From NCBI GenBank assembly GCA_008711295.1, contig VUYV01000080.1, positions 2,703,557 through 2,767,556 of the forward strand: a DNA stretch of 64,000 nucleotides, in the 5' to 3' direction. Shown here piece after piece: positions 49,686-62,529 of this stretch. This stretch comes from Anarhynchus alexandrinus. Its lineage: Eukaryota > Chordata > Aves > Charadriiformes > Charadriidae. The position numbers were made by a program, and so were the translations under genes. Under the pieces are notes generated by a model that was not told the origin of the DNA, did no database searches, and was given only the letters and a program-made list of their open reading frames with translations. How positions within the stretch are numbered: the first letter of the stretch is position 1; every line of letters starts with the position of its first letter.

Positions 49686-52600
49686 GTATGTGTTGAGTTC
49701 TGAATTGTGTCTTTAAAGCCATCCTTCTCATGGAGGCTTGTGGTACATGTAGATTTCAGTTTCACTTTAGCTATGCACACTTCAGTGCATCTGTTAAAGT
49801 TGGAAATTGCAGTTATGAAACCAGGCCACTATGCTACAGAGTAACCCATTAGGCTGTGAATGTAGTAGGTGGTTTTCAGGTTTTTGACCTTTAATTTTTT
49901 TTGTGGTTTTAAAGGTGAGAAAAATGGTGTCTGTTTTGGAGGATTAATGAAGTCTTCTAATGTAAACAGCAAAGATGTATATAAAATTTGCCTAGCTTTA
50001 AATGAAGTACTTTCTGAAATTTAATTTGTTTCATTTAAATAATTTTTTTCGTGTAACTAGGAAGATATGCCATATGAATTACTAGTTTACTTGATGTAAA
50101 GTTTAAAGACTCTATGTTAAGCACTGTGTAAGCTATTAGGGCAAGTTTGTGTGTTGAAACATTTACAGCAAATTTATCCTAAAGAATAAGTATTGATTTT
50201 TTAAAAATAATCATCTGTACAATTGTTCTTTAATTGTGAATTAACAGAAAGATTTTGGAGGCAGTCTGACCAGTAAGGAGCACCCTTGAATTTTGACTTA
50301 GTCTGTTGTAGAAAGCATTACTTCAGCCAAAACTCTTCTAGGACTTCTCATCATGTATGCCAGCATATTACAAAGCTATCAGTTCGGGGCTTTGTAATAC
50401 TAATTTTATCGTGCATATTCTGCCCAGCAATGGAACCTCTATTATAGGAAGGCTTGGGTGTTTTTGATGCTATAGGACTTTCTGATATTTCCACAGAACT
50501 GGTAGGCTGGGACTTTGTTCAGGGGCAGATGAACCACACTCAGTGTCAAGTTATGGAAGCAGTAGTAAAATTGGGAGCAGGAAAATGTCTACTGGAAACT
50601 ATTCTGATACCTGGGCACAGTCTTGCCATCCCCTTGCATGGCAAAATAAACTAGCCAAGGCATTGCAGAACAGGTATCACCCACTGTGCAGTCTGTCTGT
50701 ATTCGTAGTCTGTTGCAGCAGTGCTCGTGCAAATTGGTAGCGTTTTCTGTACTTAACAAGTACAAGTAGCGTGTCAGTACATTTTGTGCTGAAATTGCAA
50801 CTAACTTAACAAAGGGCAACACATTTTAAAATGTTTGGGAATCTTGTAAATTCTGTCTCTTGTGACAAAAAATTAGTTATTCGAAGGAAAAACAATCAAG
50901 TTAATACTCACAGGTCATCTAATAGTACATGAAAGAAACTTCTGCCCAAAAAACAAGGCATTAGGTACAAGGTCAGACAGCCCTTCTAAAGTGTATGGAA
51001 GAAAACCAGAGAAGTGTGTGGGATCATTAGTGTTAAGTGAACTAAATGCTTGCAAGATTTCTCTCTGCATTTTCTCTGGTTCAGAAATTAAAAATGAAAG
51101 CCTTTCAGAAGGGTTTATTACCAGTTCAAATCTTTGTCCTAATCAAACTTTCAGTAGTTGGATTTCATGACTTCAAAAGACAACAAAACTATTTTTTCAA
51201 GAAGATACTATGATTAGTTGGGTTTTTTTTTGTTTGCGTTGCTTTTCAGGTTTTTTAACCAAACTCCTGGTTTTTGAATGACCTTTGTACAACGCTTTAC
51301 TCTAGTAACTTCCTCTGTTCATTGTGAGGCCTTCACACGTTGTTGGATTGTCCACCATTCTGTTGTTAACAGTTTACTACTTAAGTTACCGATAGGCCAC
51401 TTGTTTTGCCAGTCTCTAGAGCTGGGAGCCATGTCAAGCACACAGAAGCCAGAGTCATCTTGGCCAGATGGTGTTTGATACAGATGGATGGTTGGTTGTC
51501 ATGCAGATCTTCTAGTTGGTAACTTGTTGCTGCCATCTGACTCAAGGAATAATTTGTGCACACTGGCTGTCAAAAGCATCTTCTCTTCTGTCTGTTTTAG
51601 CTGTCATGTCTGTGCTCTGTACAGAAGTGTTGACAAGACATTGCTGTTGTACATTTTCAATTTGGTTCTCAGTGATTTTTCTGCTTCATGAGGTCTCTTA
51701 TAGCTGCTGGAGTGTACTGCTCTTTGATCACTTTTTTTTTTTTTTAATAAACTCTCATAGTACAACTACTACCTGGCCTTTTAAAATAAATTTTGTTGTA
51801 GATTTTTTTTCCTGCCTGCTTTACAGACAAACACATTGGGCAGTAGAGGGGTGTGGAATTTAAATCAGACTGAGATTTGAGAATTAGATAGCAGTATGAA
51901 TAAACTATGAATAGACATGACAACAATGCCTAGGCTTGTTCCAGGTCGTGACCTGTTCAGTAATAAACATATTCTTAATTTCAGAAAAATTTAGTGCATT
52001 TCTGTAAGTTTCTTTGCTGAGACTTCCCAAGTTTTCTTGCTTGTTTTTAGCACTACCATAACTGCAACATTAGGCATGTGCTAATGAAATAATAGTTTTT
52101 GAATATTAGCATCTTCCTGCCACCTGACGATTTGTTCAATTAACTGGCTGTCTAACAATATTTATACACTTTGGTGAAATGTGAGCAGTCTTATTAGGCT
52201 CTGTATGGCCTGTTTATAGCATGAGATGGAGTATGGCTAGATGAAGAATGGGGCTGCTTCCTTGCTTCCCCCCCTACAGTCTATTAGATTCAAAAGAACA
52301 GGCAAAACTGTTCATGGGCAATTAAAGTTATTTACAAAATATCTGTTGTATGGAATTAGCAATGTTGTTGTTTTCCATTTAAAATCTATCTTTTTGAAAG
52401 CCTGTATTTATATCATTTATTTGTTAGAACATATGGGGGAAGAAAGTTACTTCTTTCCATAGACAAACTAACTGACCAGCATTCTGAACAATACTAAAAT
52501 TCTCATTTTAAACCTGATGTGTTCTATGCTTATGAATGAAGAATCCTATACTTAAAAGTTATCCTATCCTTTAAAACTGCCACAGTTGAAACAGTTACTA

Positions 52601-52802
52601 AAAATCAGGATTTATTTCCTATAATACCTTTTCTAATCAGGGTAGTCTCAAAAATATGGACTTGCCAAAGGTGACTGTAGTTGAGTTTTCATGCAGAGGT
52701 CTACAACCACAATTATCTTTAAAAATTGGATCTGCTTTTTGTATGCCAAATAGGAGACCCCTAGTCAAAACAGAATAAGACTAATGCTAATTATATTTGC
52801 AG
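49686..52802 (+). other. TANK: TANK intron 2
   Basis: Noncoding, about 3.1 kb, donor GTATGT and acceptor TTTGCAG. Short frames on both strands have no domain. No transposon recognised. Confidence 0.85.
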
Positions 52803-52911
52803 ACTGAAAACTACATGCAGCAAATACGTGAACAGCAGGAAAAGATAGAACTTCAAAACAGCATTATTGCAAAACTGAAATCGCAGTTAGCTGCTCTGAA
52901 TGCTAATAGAG
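52803..52911 (+). CDS. TANK: TANK coding exon 2 (residues 34-70)
   Basis: Encodes TENYMQQIREQQEKIELQNS followed by IIAKLKSQLAALNANR, continuing the coiled coil. Isoleucine and leucine fall at heptad positions (I, I, L, I, L, L, L). Human TANK has TENYEQRIREQQE at the same place, so orthology is clear. The acceptor is TTATATTTGCAG and the donor GTATGT at 52,912. The exon is 109 nt and ends in phase 1, with the split glycine codon completed by the next exon (G|GT). Confidence 0.95.
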
Positions 52912-53771
52912 GTATGTACTCCAGTTTGCACCTTATTTCTTTTTATGCTGTGTTGCATTGATGAATAGTTCTGACTTTGTTGCTTCAGTTTTTACAATAT
53001 ATGTCTCTCAAAGCAGTATCGTACTTTTCTGTGAACGTGAGAGTTAACACAAATGTGCAGTTTCAAAATCTATTTATAAAATGCAACACTTCGGAGGTCT
53101 TTCTTTATCCTCTTCAAGAAATGGTGAGAGTTTCTTTAGATGTAGAACCTGCTTACACTGAAGACAAAAAAAGTTATGAAAATATGGGTTCAAATCATTC
53201 ACTAGAATTAAAACCAAAAATGTTACATATTAATTTTAAAATTATCTGTTAATAAGTTTAGCTCAGGTTGTCCTAGATGTGAGTCCCATGGTTATATGTC
53301 TTTTATGTTAGATGAGCCTTGTGATGCTTATCTTATTGGATAACCAAAGCTTTATACGCAGGTAATTCTCTTTCAAATCAAATAGTCATTGATGGATAAT
53401 TTTCCACTGTTTGTCTGTATTACACAAATAAGAGAAAAGAGTCAAAGTAACCATGTGTTAATCTGCCATGCTCATTAAATATTTATTCACACTAGCCTAA
53501 CACTCCTGGTTTTCATAAATACTAGCAAAGTGGTTGGCTTTTATTTTTAAGAGTACATGTACATTCCTTATTGCTGGTTTAGTCTTGCATTGTTTCTAAG
53601 CACAGAATTGGGCTTCTCTTGCTTGTTTAATATGAAGGCTTGCCCAAAGAAAATAAATAAGTTAATATAAGCCTAGCTTCTTTTAATTTTGCTCGTACTT
53701 AGAAACTGGCTGGGGAAAAATACAGTGACAATCAGCTGCCGGTTTTGGTTGTGTTGTTTTTTTTTTTTAAG
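52912..53771 (+). other. TANK: TANK intron 3
   Basis: About 0.86 kb of AT-rich sequence. The acceptor has a long T tract (53,754-53,768) ending AAG. Contains a 91-codon open frame at 52,977-53,252 with no recognisable domain and no ATG context or splice support. Confidence 0.85.
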
Positions 53772-53884
53772 GTAATGCACATCCCTACATTCTGATGCAT
53801 GAAGACATTGAAACCTCCAACTTATCTTTCAGCCAGCTCTCTGAAAAACTGAACGTAGCAAAGCAAAGAGAAAAACTCTTAAAG
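53772..53884 (+). CDS. TANK: TANK coding exon 3 (residues 70-107)
   Basis: Opens with GT, completing the glycine codon, then encodes NAHPYILMHEDIETSNLSFS and ends KQREKLLK. The closing REKLLK matches human REKLPK at the end of the corresponding exon, while the first half is poorly conserved, as is usual for this linker. The donor is GTATGG at 53,885, phase 0. The acceptor AAG is preceded by an uninterrupted T tract. The size (113 nt) and phase (1 to 0) keep the frame with both neighbours. Confidence 0.93.
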
Positions 53885-56118
53885 GTATGGTAGCCTGCAG
53901 TATCTTTAACGAAAGAGCACATTTGTGCTGTGATTACACTATGAGAACCTCAAGAGATAAGTGAGATTTTTACCAGTGCCTTTAAACTGCACTTCTTCCA
54001 ATCATGATCCTCATCCAAAGTGCATGAGTGTTGTGCCACTGCGGGCTACTTAGGTGAACTAAGCATCTGTCTTTGATCCTTCCCAGTGCAATTGCTGTTT
54101 GGCCATCAAGCTCCTGAGAATAGTTTTGATCATAAACTAGGAACTTACTTGCTTATTTATTTCTAAACCTGCCAAAACCAGTGGTTTTCTTTCACTCACA
54201 AGAGCTTTTCATGTTGCAACCAGTCTGTGTATTTTTGCAAGAAATGGAGAATCTGTGCCCAAAAATTGATGGAGTGGAAAGTGAACTATCCATTGCTCTG
54301 GAGATGCTGATGATTTGGGTTTTTTTTTAAGTAGCCAGTTTTAATATGATGTTTCTTCTGCCACTCTTCACTGAAATAACAGATTTTCACTACAGCCTGT
54401 TGAAAGTAACAGGAATAAGAGTAAAGCAAAAGTGCAGAATAGGTGGGAAAGACCTGGAATGGATTTTTGCATATTGAGCAAAGACAGTGACAGAGTTGCA
54501 CAAAGTTGCATTGTTCTTATCCTAAGTCATCCTACTGTGTTTTTTGAGAACTGTCTTGTAACATAAATTCTCTTAATTTTGAATATGAATCTCCACAGCA
54601 GCAACCCTGTAAGGGTCGTAAAAACCCTTATATGAAATCAGGCATTAGATTTAAAAAGAATTCATTTCAGGATTTGTTTCCTAAACCTGAGCTATAAACA
54701 AATTAATTATGCTAAATTCACAGAAATGCATTTCTTAATCAGAAATGTTAATTTAAAAATAATACTGGATTATTGATGCTTGCTTAATTATCTTGAAGGA
54801 ATCTCATTTGAGACTAAGCCTTTGCAAACATTTTAAACGTACTGTTACCAAAGACTTGTATACACTCCTTTTTTATTTAAATCCTTTTAAAGTCTTTATA
54901 TAACTTTTCTGCACTAGAGTAATTTCTTTCCTAATCTTTGCATTTATTTGGAATAAAACACAACTGAAGGGTTAATTCTTTGATGGAACATCTTTGCATA
55001 TTTTTGCATTTCTCTGTCTTGAGTTGGATAAAAATGATGTCTTACGGTTGCACATGGAGACCTGACCAGATCTAGTATTTCATACTCTTATTTCTGAATG
55101 CTTGCTCAAGGACAGTAGATTTACGTAACTCAGTCATATAATGAGTAGGAGAAAGGAAGCTGTGTTTTCTGCTGTTCTCATGGGGAAACACTGAGAAATT
55201 ATGTGATCTATACAGAAGGTTACAGACAATGCATGAGAAGCTGGAATCATTATTTTAGGGGCTGTTTTCTTAATGGAATATAAGTTATTTGTCTTTATCT
55301 GTGGTTTTTTGTGTAGTCAGTTATTGCAGTTACCTCTCAGCAATAGGTAGTTCATCTGGATTTTGCTTTGTCTGTACCATGAACAGATCTGGATGTATTT
55401 CAGATATAACTCCATGCAGAGTCAACTATCAGCTATGCAGTCTGTCTGCATTTAAACCCAGGTCTTTTCAGAGGGGATCAGTAGAGATCTAAACCCATGC
55501 AAAGTCAGGTTGACCCAGCCTATTCTATGTTCCTGTTATTTGGAAGGTAGCGACTCTCTTTAGCATTGAAAGTGTGGACCTTGAGGAAAACATGTTTGAC
55601 TGGACCAAGGCTGGCTTCTGCAGAGGCACGTGGATATCTTTGCACCATCCTTCCGATATAAGGAGGACCGTAATGTTTGGTGTTGTGCCTAGTAAGGTTC
55701 CGCTAACCTGGCAAGAGTGATACAAAGATGTCCAGACAGCACAGCAGAGGTACACACACTTCTACTAGCTCTGGTTTTGTCTTGGCCATGCCATTCATGG
55801 GCTGGCTATGGGTGGAGATATGCAGCAGTTTCTGTACCCAAATATCATTTTATTGAATAAACTCGGGGGAGGAGAACGATACATATAACCCCAACATCCT
55901 GTTGAAGATGATGGAAAATTAATTGTATTGTGATATGCTTTTATGGCAGCTGCCAATTTTGGCACTTTTTAAATGTAGAACTTTTGATGATTAAAAAAGT
56001 AAACTGCATGGAATGAATGTATGGAACAAGTTGGGGAAAAATAACAGAAGCAAATCACCAGGCCCACATCAAGTTAAACTAAGAGTTCCCACTTCTCTGT
56101 CTTTCTGAATAAATGAAG

Positions 56119-56185
56119 TAAAAAAAAAAAAAAAAATTAAAAATGAAAAAAAGAAAAGATCTGCCATGTTAAAAAAAAAAAAAGC
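56119..56185 (+). repeat. A-rich low-complexity tract
   Basis: Two A homopolymers (about 17 and 13 bases) separated by mixed A-rich sequence. No retrogene body is recognisable upstream. Confidence 0.8.
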
Positions 56186-58013
56186 AAAAGGAGCTGATTC
56201 TTCACAGGACAGGTAGTCAACCAGTGGAAAATTGGACAACTTCATGGAAGAGAAATCTGTTGAGAGTTAATAAATACATAGAAACTATTACTAAGAAAGT
56301 CTGGGAATTTATTAAAGGATGTATCATTAATGTCTCCTGTTTTCTTGTACTATTCCCTAGACATCATATTTTGACATCTTTTAGACCAAAAATCCATCAT
56401 CCTGTCACTGACCCAGTATAGTTGTCTTGTATCTAATTCAATAAAGTATTGGCTTTTTCAGCTATTGAAATTTGGAAGCTCGAATATTCTATTTGAAAGC
56501 CTGTCTTTTTCTAATCACGTTCTATCCACATTCTGCTCTAAACAAAACAAATTATGTCTACAGCCATTGTCCACTACTGCATTAACTGCTTTATTCTACC
56601 TCTTCACCAAAAATTTCGGGCTTGCAAAATGTACCATTCGAGAGAATAAATGACGATTATGGTCTTTAAGTTAAAATGTTGCTGTTTCTTCCTATCATTC
56701 ATTGAAACTCAGAGTCTCTTCTGGGGCTGAATGTGATTTGGTTTATCGATACCTATTGAAACTGTCTTTTGCTAAGTCCAATGGGATTTCTTGATGGACT
56801 ATATTCTGTCCTCCAGTAAAGTTAATAGAAATCCTGAATCAATTGTAATAGGTGCATGGTTAGAGCTTAATTTCAGATGTTTAAAATGAAGGAAGGGTTA
56901 GCTTTTCTGTGTTTTCTAGTAGGTGGCCATACTTGTATATTTTACCTGCTGTTGTCAAACTGTGTTGCCATAATGTTGTCATAATTTTTTTTTGTTTTGT
57001 TCACATTCTTCTTCACCAGAATGGTTTGGTGGTCAGCACCAAACTAAATACAAGATTACCAGATTTTTTTCAGTTCCCTGCTAGAGCAGACCAAAAGCAC
57101 CTAAATTGATGCCTGTTTTTCAGTACAGCCTGCCCTAACTTTATTAACTAGGAAGAATGTGGATCCAGTTATTGTTTCAGAGCCAAAGCTGCCCACCAAA
57201 CAGAAAACCTTAGTAAGCGAGATTACACAACGTCAAGTAAAGCTCCTTCTGCATGCTGTTTTTAGTAGAGTCAGACATCAGAATCCTTGTAAGCTCCATA
57301 AAACATGAAGCTAAAGTCAATACCTGTGACAAGAAAACATGCTCATGCTCATATTTTCCTGGGTCAAGAACCTCAGTATTAAACACTGTGTAAGTTTGTT
57401 GATCAGAATTTCTTGTGCCATGGAAAAGGGGAAGAAACTGTGTTAGGAATGAATGATGCACATGGTGTACAAAACTGTTCATCCAGCAATAAATGTTTAG
57501 ATCTTTTTTTGTGCAGGACATAAGCAGAAGAATGGCAGATGTATGGTAGTCATCTTTATGCTTAAAATTATGGTGCTAAAATTACTTAAGTAACTAAGAG
57601 CAGCTACTGCAGTGGTCTTGTAGAGTTGTGTGTTCCAGTCAATACCATCTTCTCTAGTGTCACTTTGTTTCCTATCTTTGATGCAAAGAAAGCTGTACTG
57701 CATGATTTTATGCTAGCTGACAATTTAGCTGTTCTTTGCTGCTGGTATGATGTATGCAGTAGGATTAGTTAGGCCCTGCTACCTCATATAAGAAATTCTG
57801 GTATCAATAGCTTTTTTTCTTATTGTTTCATCTGTTTAAGCTGTCTCTACTCAACAAGAAAAAAGAGCTTGTGGTTAAACTCTTAAAAGTTACAGTTAAT
57901 ATTCCCTGAGACCACTTCATCAGTTGAATAGTATTTTTCCTTGAAACCATCTGAGAGTTTGTTTATTCTAGGAAGCCACTGAAACAGGCCATTATAGCAC
58001 ACTTCAGGGAAAA

Positions 58014-58735
58014 ATAAAAGGACCTGCCTTTGCAGCAGTACAGTCTGGGGACTGTCTGGCTGTGGAGCAGCTCTGCTGGAAAGGAGCTGGGGTCTTGTTA
58101 GACAGCAAGCTGAACAAGAGCCAGCAGTGTGTCCTGCCAGAAAAGAAGGGCAACAGCTTCCTGGGTTGTATTAACAGGAGCACAGCTAGGACACCCAGGG
58201 AAGTGAGGATCTCCCTCTATTCAGCATTCATTGGACTTCATCTAGAATACTATGTCAAGTTTGGGGACCTCCAGTACAGGAAAGACATTGATAAACTAGA
58301 GTGAGTTCAGCAGAGGACCTGCTGAGATAGTTGGGTGCTTGAGTACATACCCCATGAGAAGAAGCTGTAGAAACTGTACTTGTGCAGCCTGGAGAAGAGA
58401 TGGCTTCAGGGGAAGCTAATAGCTTTCCAATACCTACATTGAGGTGATCGGGCAGATAGAGACAGGCTCTTAACGGTGGTGCGTGGCAAGAGGATGAGAG
58501 ACAATGGGCAGCTGAAACATGAAAGGTTCAGACTGGACATAAGGGAAAACTTTTCATCATGAGGACAGCTGGACATCGGAAAAGGTGGCCTGGAGAGGTT
58601 GTACATTCTTCATCTTCAGGGAATTCAAGACCAAACTGAGTAACCTGATCAGACATTGTAACTGACTCTGCTTTGATTGGGAGCTAGAGAACCCTTGAGG
58701 TTCCTTCCAACTTGAGTTATCCTTTGATCCTATAA
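58014..58735 (+). mobile_element. CR1 fragment, degenerate (ORF2 end and 3' UTR)
   Basis: Shows the CR1 order: GGGGACTGTCTGGCTG, GGTCTTGTTAGACAGCAAGC (the LGVLxDxKLN region), ATTGGACTTCATCTAGAATA (the VRPHLEYC region), GCCTGGAGAAGAGATGG, and a 3' end CCTTCCAACTTGAGTTATCC. Stops and indels interrupt the frame, including an in-frame stop at 58,302-58,304. It carries no octamer tail. It belongs to a different subfamily from the 24,214 copy and lies in the same direction as TANK. Confidence 0.88.
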
Positions 58736-59506
58736 AGCCTCTCCAAAAGAAAAGATACAGATATAACCTCTTTGCTGGCTGCTAATACCAGCATGCTTAG
58801 AAGATCCATTGTGTGGCCAAGTACTTAACTGAGCAGGTATGACCTGTGCGACATACTTATTTGTCATGACATTAGCTTTATAAACTTCAGCCAGTTTATA
58901 AACATTGCCACATTGTTGCAAACACCCAAACTCAGTCAGTATTAGAAACTGTAAGATCATCAAGCTATGAAGGGCTGTATTATTGAAAGATCCCAAAATG
59001 TGTAATCATTTTTCTGATGTTTTTTCTGGTGTGATATCCTGACAGCGCACAAGAATGATGATTTACATCAGTATGTACTGATATGTCTTCACTGCAACAT
59101 GTTGCATGGCTCTTCTCACCTTGGTTCCTATGTGGCTTTTCTTATTGCTTGCTTAAATCTTGTCCCTGCTTCCTGCAGGAGAATGTATGAGAAATGGAAG
59201 AGAACTACTGGCCATTACTGCAGTGATCCCAGTTATCTGAAAGCTTTTGAAAGCCCATGTTATTTGGAGCTGTAATAGTCCCAAACAGATAGATTGTATG
59301 TGTACAGACCAATGCTTTATCCCAGGCTCAGTGAATGAGTTATTTTACTGTTCTTAAGATGGAGTAGTTCTTCAAGGGCAAGCATTGTGTTTAACATAAG
59401 CTTTCTCCTAGGTGTTTGGATTTCCAGCAAATCATTTTCAAAGGAAAATACAGGAGAAGCTGTGTCCCGTTGGCTTTTTAAATGGGAAATGGAATTTGAC
59501 CATGGA

Positions 59507-59742
59507 ATGGTCAGACTAGATATGAGGAAGAAATGTTCTACGATAAGGGTGGTGAAACACTGGAACAGGTTGCCCAGAGAGGTGGTAGATGCCCCATCCC
59601 TGGAAACAGTCAAGGTCAGGCTGTATGGGGCTCTGAGCAACCTGATCTATTTGAAGATGTCCCTGATGATTGCCGGGGGAGGAGGGGGGTTGACTAGATG
59701 ACCTTTAAAGGTCCCTTCCAACCCAAACAGTTCTATGATTCT
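59507..59742 (+). mobile_element. CR1 3' end, short copy
   Basis: Encodes the last ORF2 segment (VRLDMRKKCSTIRVVKHWNR, then LPREVVDAPSLE) and the 3' UTR, and ends ACAGTTCTATGATTCT. About 240 bp remain, 5'-truncated. The frame that starts at 59,387 reads into it from unrelated intron sequence, so the upstream residues are not CR1 and not a gene. Confidence 0.9.
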
Positions 59743-61394
59743 AATGTTTGGGAACCATGTGACCAAATAATGGCTCTGTGGTAGCTTGGGGTCTGTGAAC
59801 ACACACCATAGAATATCACTGCCTTCCCATTCCTGGAATGGCAAAAAGCAGTTCCCCATGCCATAGCTACTGTGACTTTGTAGTCTTTAAAGAACATGGA
59901 AAAGGTATATAGTTATAAAATTATTTTCAGCATCTGGCCCTGTTATAACTTTCTTCAAAGTATTTTCAGATCTGTTAAGAATACTTTTATGCATGTCTCC
60001 ATCTCCTCTTAATATAAGTTGATATTTTTTCCCCCACACTAGGTATGATTGTCTTTTCTCATTCATCAGATACTGCCTTAACTTGCTTTGAATTTTCTGT
60101 GGGTCATAGTACTATAATTCTGCTTAGTGTTCTTGTTGTGCCATTGGAGAAAATGAAATCTAGCTGCTGTAGCATCAGTTACAGTAGATGATGTATGGGT
60201 TCTTTAGCTTAAAATCTTTGTTCTTGTTGTTTGGTTTTTTTCCAGAACTATACCAAAAAATCTTTCTCCTTTTTTTCTCTTTTGCTGTTTTGGGGTTTTT
60301 TTTCATCTGCTTTCCTGGATTTTTATCTACCATGATGTATACAGATTCCACACCAGAAGAGTATGGAAAGTGTTTCATGATCTGGCCTAGGACTCTACAT
60401 ATATTCCCCCCACCACCTGCCAGAAGTGCAAAGCATGGAAGAAGGGTTAGGGTTAAGGAAGGTAGCAGCACCTGAAGCAGAAATACCATATCAATTCAAA
60501 GGTTGAAAGAATGGGATATGTAAGATCTGCACATGATGGTGAGAGAGGAGTTTTGCTGGGATAGAAACATCCAATTTTTAGGCAATGTTTCGAACCCACT
60601 AAGCAGAAGAGGCTTAATCTGGATCCCTGAGGTACCACCCAAGTCCAGAGTTGCATTGAAGCTCTTACTCTTAGGTTTACTCTTCAAAGTCACGATTGAA
60701 ACCAAAGAAAAAAAAAAACCAATGCCTTCAAAGCATTTTTTCTGTGTTTTTTTAATCCAGCTAGTATAACTTTCTGAGGCTAAACTGTTGCGTCAGCTGC
60801 ATATACACACATCCATGCTTAACCACCCAGTGTCCCAGTAAACCAACTCTGGACCAATCCCTAAAGGGCTGTCATTGTCTAGTAGAGTAGCTGTGCCTAC
60901 CTAATCTCCAAATGAACAACCTCACCCTATTTAGGTCCCATCTGTAAATAAACGTTCTTGAAAAAGCACTTAGTTGCTTCGTTCCTCTTCACCTTGCCCT
61001 ACCTTTCTACAGACTATCTCACTGCATTTCACTTACATTACTTCTTACAGAGTTAACCCTTTGGGCTTACTTCTCTTGCAGAGACAGACATGGGGCTTCA
61101 GGCTGCTTTTTGTGACACTTGATACAGTTCAAGTGTTTCTATAGATTTCATAAACTGACAGCTATAAGGTTTTCATAGCCACAGTTTTCAACCATAGGTT
61201 GTTTCTTGAAAACTATCTAAGGACTATCTTAGTCCATATTAAAAAAAACTGTTTGTTACATTGTTCTTCATTCTACCAAAAAGCCCACATACATAAAAAT
61301 TCCATGAATTACCAGATGGATCATTAAAGTGGGGCCAGCCAGTGCTTTTTATTTCACGAATCTTTATAGCATTGCAATATTTGCCATGCAATCC

Positions 61395-62123
61395 TGGTGA
61401 TACATACAAACTGGGGGATGAGAGGCTGGAGAGCAACCCTGCAGAAAGAGATCTTGGGGTTTGGGTTGATGGCAAGTTGACGAGAGCCAACAGTGTGCCC
61501 TGGCAGCCAAAAGGGCCAATCATGTCTTGGGGTGCATCAAGGTGCTGGTCAAGGGAGGTGACTGTCCCACTCTACACTGCACTGGTGCCGCCCCACCTCG
61601 AGTACTGTATGCAGCTTTGGGCACCTCAATATGTATAAGAAGGATATCAAACCGTTAGAGTGTGTCCAGAGGAGTAGGGCAACCAATATGGTGAAAGGCT
61701 TTGAGGGCAAGACTTATAAGGAGCGGCTGATGTCACTTGATTTGTTCAGCTTGGAGAAGAGAAGGCTGAGGGGTGACCTCATGGCAGTCTACAACTTCTT
61801 TAAGGAGGGGCAGCAGAGGAGAAGGTACTGATCTCTCTCTGGTGTCTAGCAATAGGACACGAGGAAATATAATGAAGCTGTGTCAGGGAAAGTTCAGATT
61901 GGACATTAGGAAAAGGTTCTTCACGGAGAGGATGGTCAATCACTGGAACGGGCTCCCCAGGGAAGTGGTCACTGCACTAAGCCTGTCAGAGTTCAAGGAA
62001 TGTCTGGACGACGCTTAGTCATAGGGTCTAGTTTTAGGCAGTCCTGCGAGGAGCAGGGAGTTGGACTCCATGATCCTGATGGGTCCCTTCCAACTTCAGA
62101 TATTCTATGATTCTGTGATTCTG
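61395..62123 (+). mobile_element. CR1 fragment with full octamer tail
   Basis: Runs from the YKLGDERLES region of ORF2 through [38 protein letters not shown], and [10 protein letters not shown] to [10 protein letters not shown]. The 3' UTR closes with ATTCTATGATTCTGTGATTCTG (62,102-62,123). The coding part is split over three reading frames, so at least two frameshifts have accumulated (near 61,635 and 61,825). Truncation is downstream of the active site. Sense orientation within the TANK intron, about 400 bp before coding exon 4. Confidence 0.92.
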
Positions 62124-62217
62124 TTCTTGGGTCTGCTCAAAAATTAAGGTAGCTGTAGAATATCACCTTCTTCAAACTTGTTTAAGATTGATTGAAATTA
62201 ATGAAATATTATTTTAT

Positions 62218-62249
62218 ATATTGTACATACAATATATTGTACATAAAAT
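62218..62249 (+). repeat. Two-copy 16-bp tandem duplication
   Basis: ATATTGTACATACAAT is followed at once by ATATTGTACATAAAAT, one mismatch apart. The shared core TTGTACA is itself nearly palindromic (TGTACA). Confidence 0.85.
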
Positions 62250-62529
62250 GTTAATGATATAGTAAGTAAACCAAGAGGGTGTCTATTTTTTATAAACACT
62301 AATGTGACTTTCATAAATTTAGAACATGCAGTTGTTTTGAGTAATCATCTATGATAAGTTATGTCTATGTGTAGTGGTAGAAGGTCTTTACTACCAGTTT
62401 AAAATTAATAATGTAATAAATAAGACTGGCCCTTACTTATGTTGCAAAAGCTTAATTTATTCCAGACTGCTGAATTCCACAAGCCTCATTTCTATTAATT
62501 GTACTGATGTTTCTAAAATTATTTTTTAG

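Larger units (their letters stand above)
53885..62529 (+). other. TANK: TANK intron 4, 8.6 kb, CR1-containing
   Basis: The largest intron in view. It holds three CR1 fragments, all in the sense direction of TANK (58,014; 59,507; 61,395), A-rich runs at 56,119-56,185, and a 16-bp tandem duplication at 62,218-62,249. Frames such as those at 55,525-55,755 and 57,210-57,521 have no recognisable domain. No extra exon of TANK is evident. Confidence 0.8.

Noticed and set aside
52977..53252. 91-codon frame as an extra TANK exon
   Set aside because: No acceptor-donor pair around it, no coiled-coil or TANK similarity, and the exons on either side already join in frame across it.
60444..60455. GGGTTAGGGTTA as an interstitial telomere repeat
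   Set aside because: Only two units; expected by chance in a window of this size.
61342..62018. Three successive plus-strand frames as a host gene
   Set aside because: They are consecutive pieces of a frameshifted CR1 ORF2 fragment.
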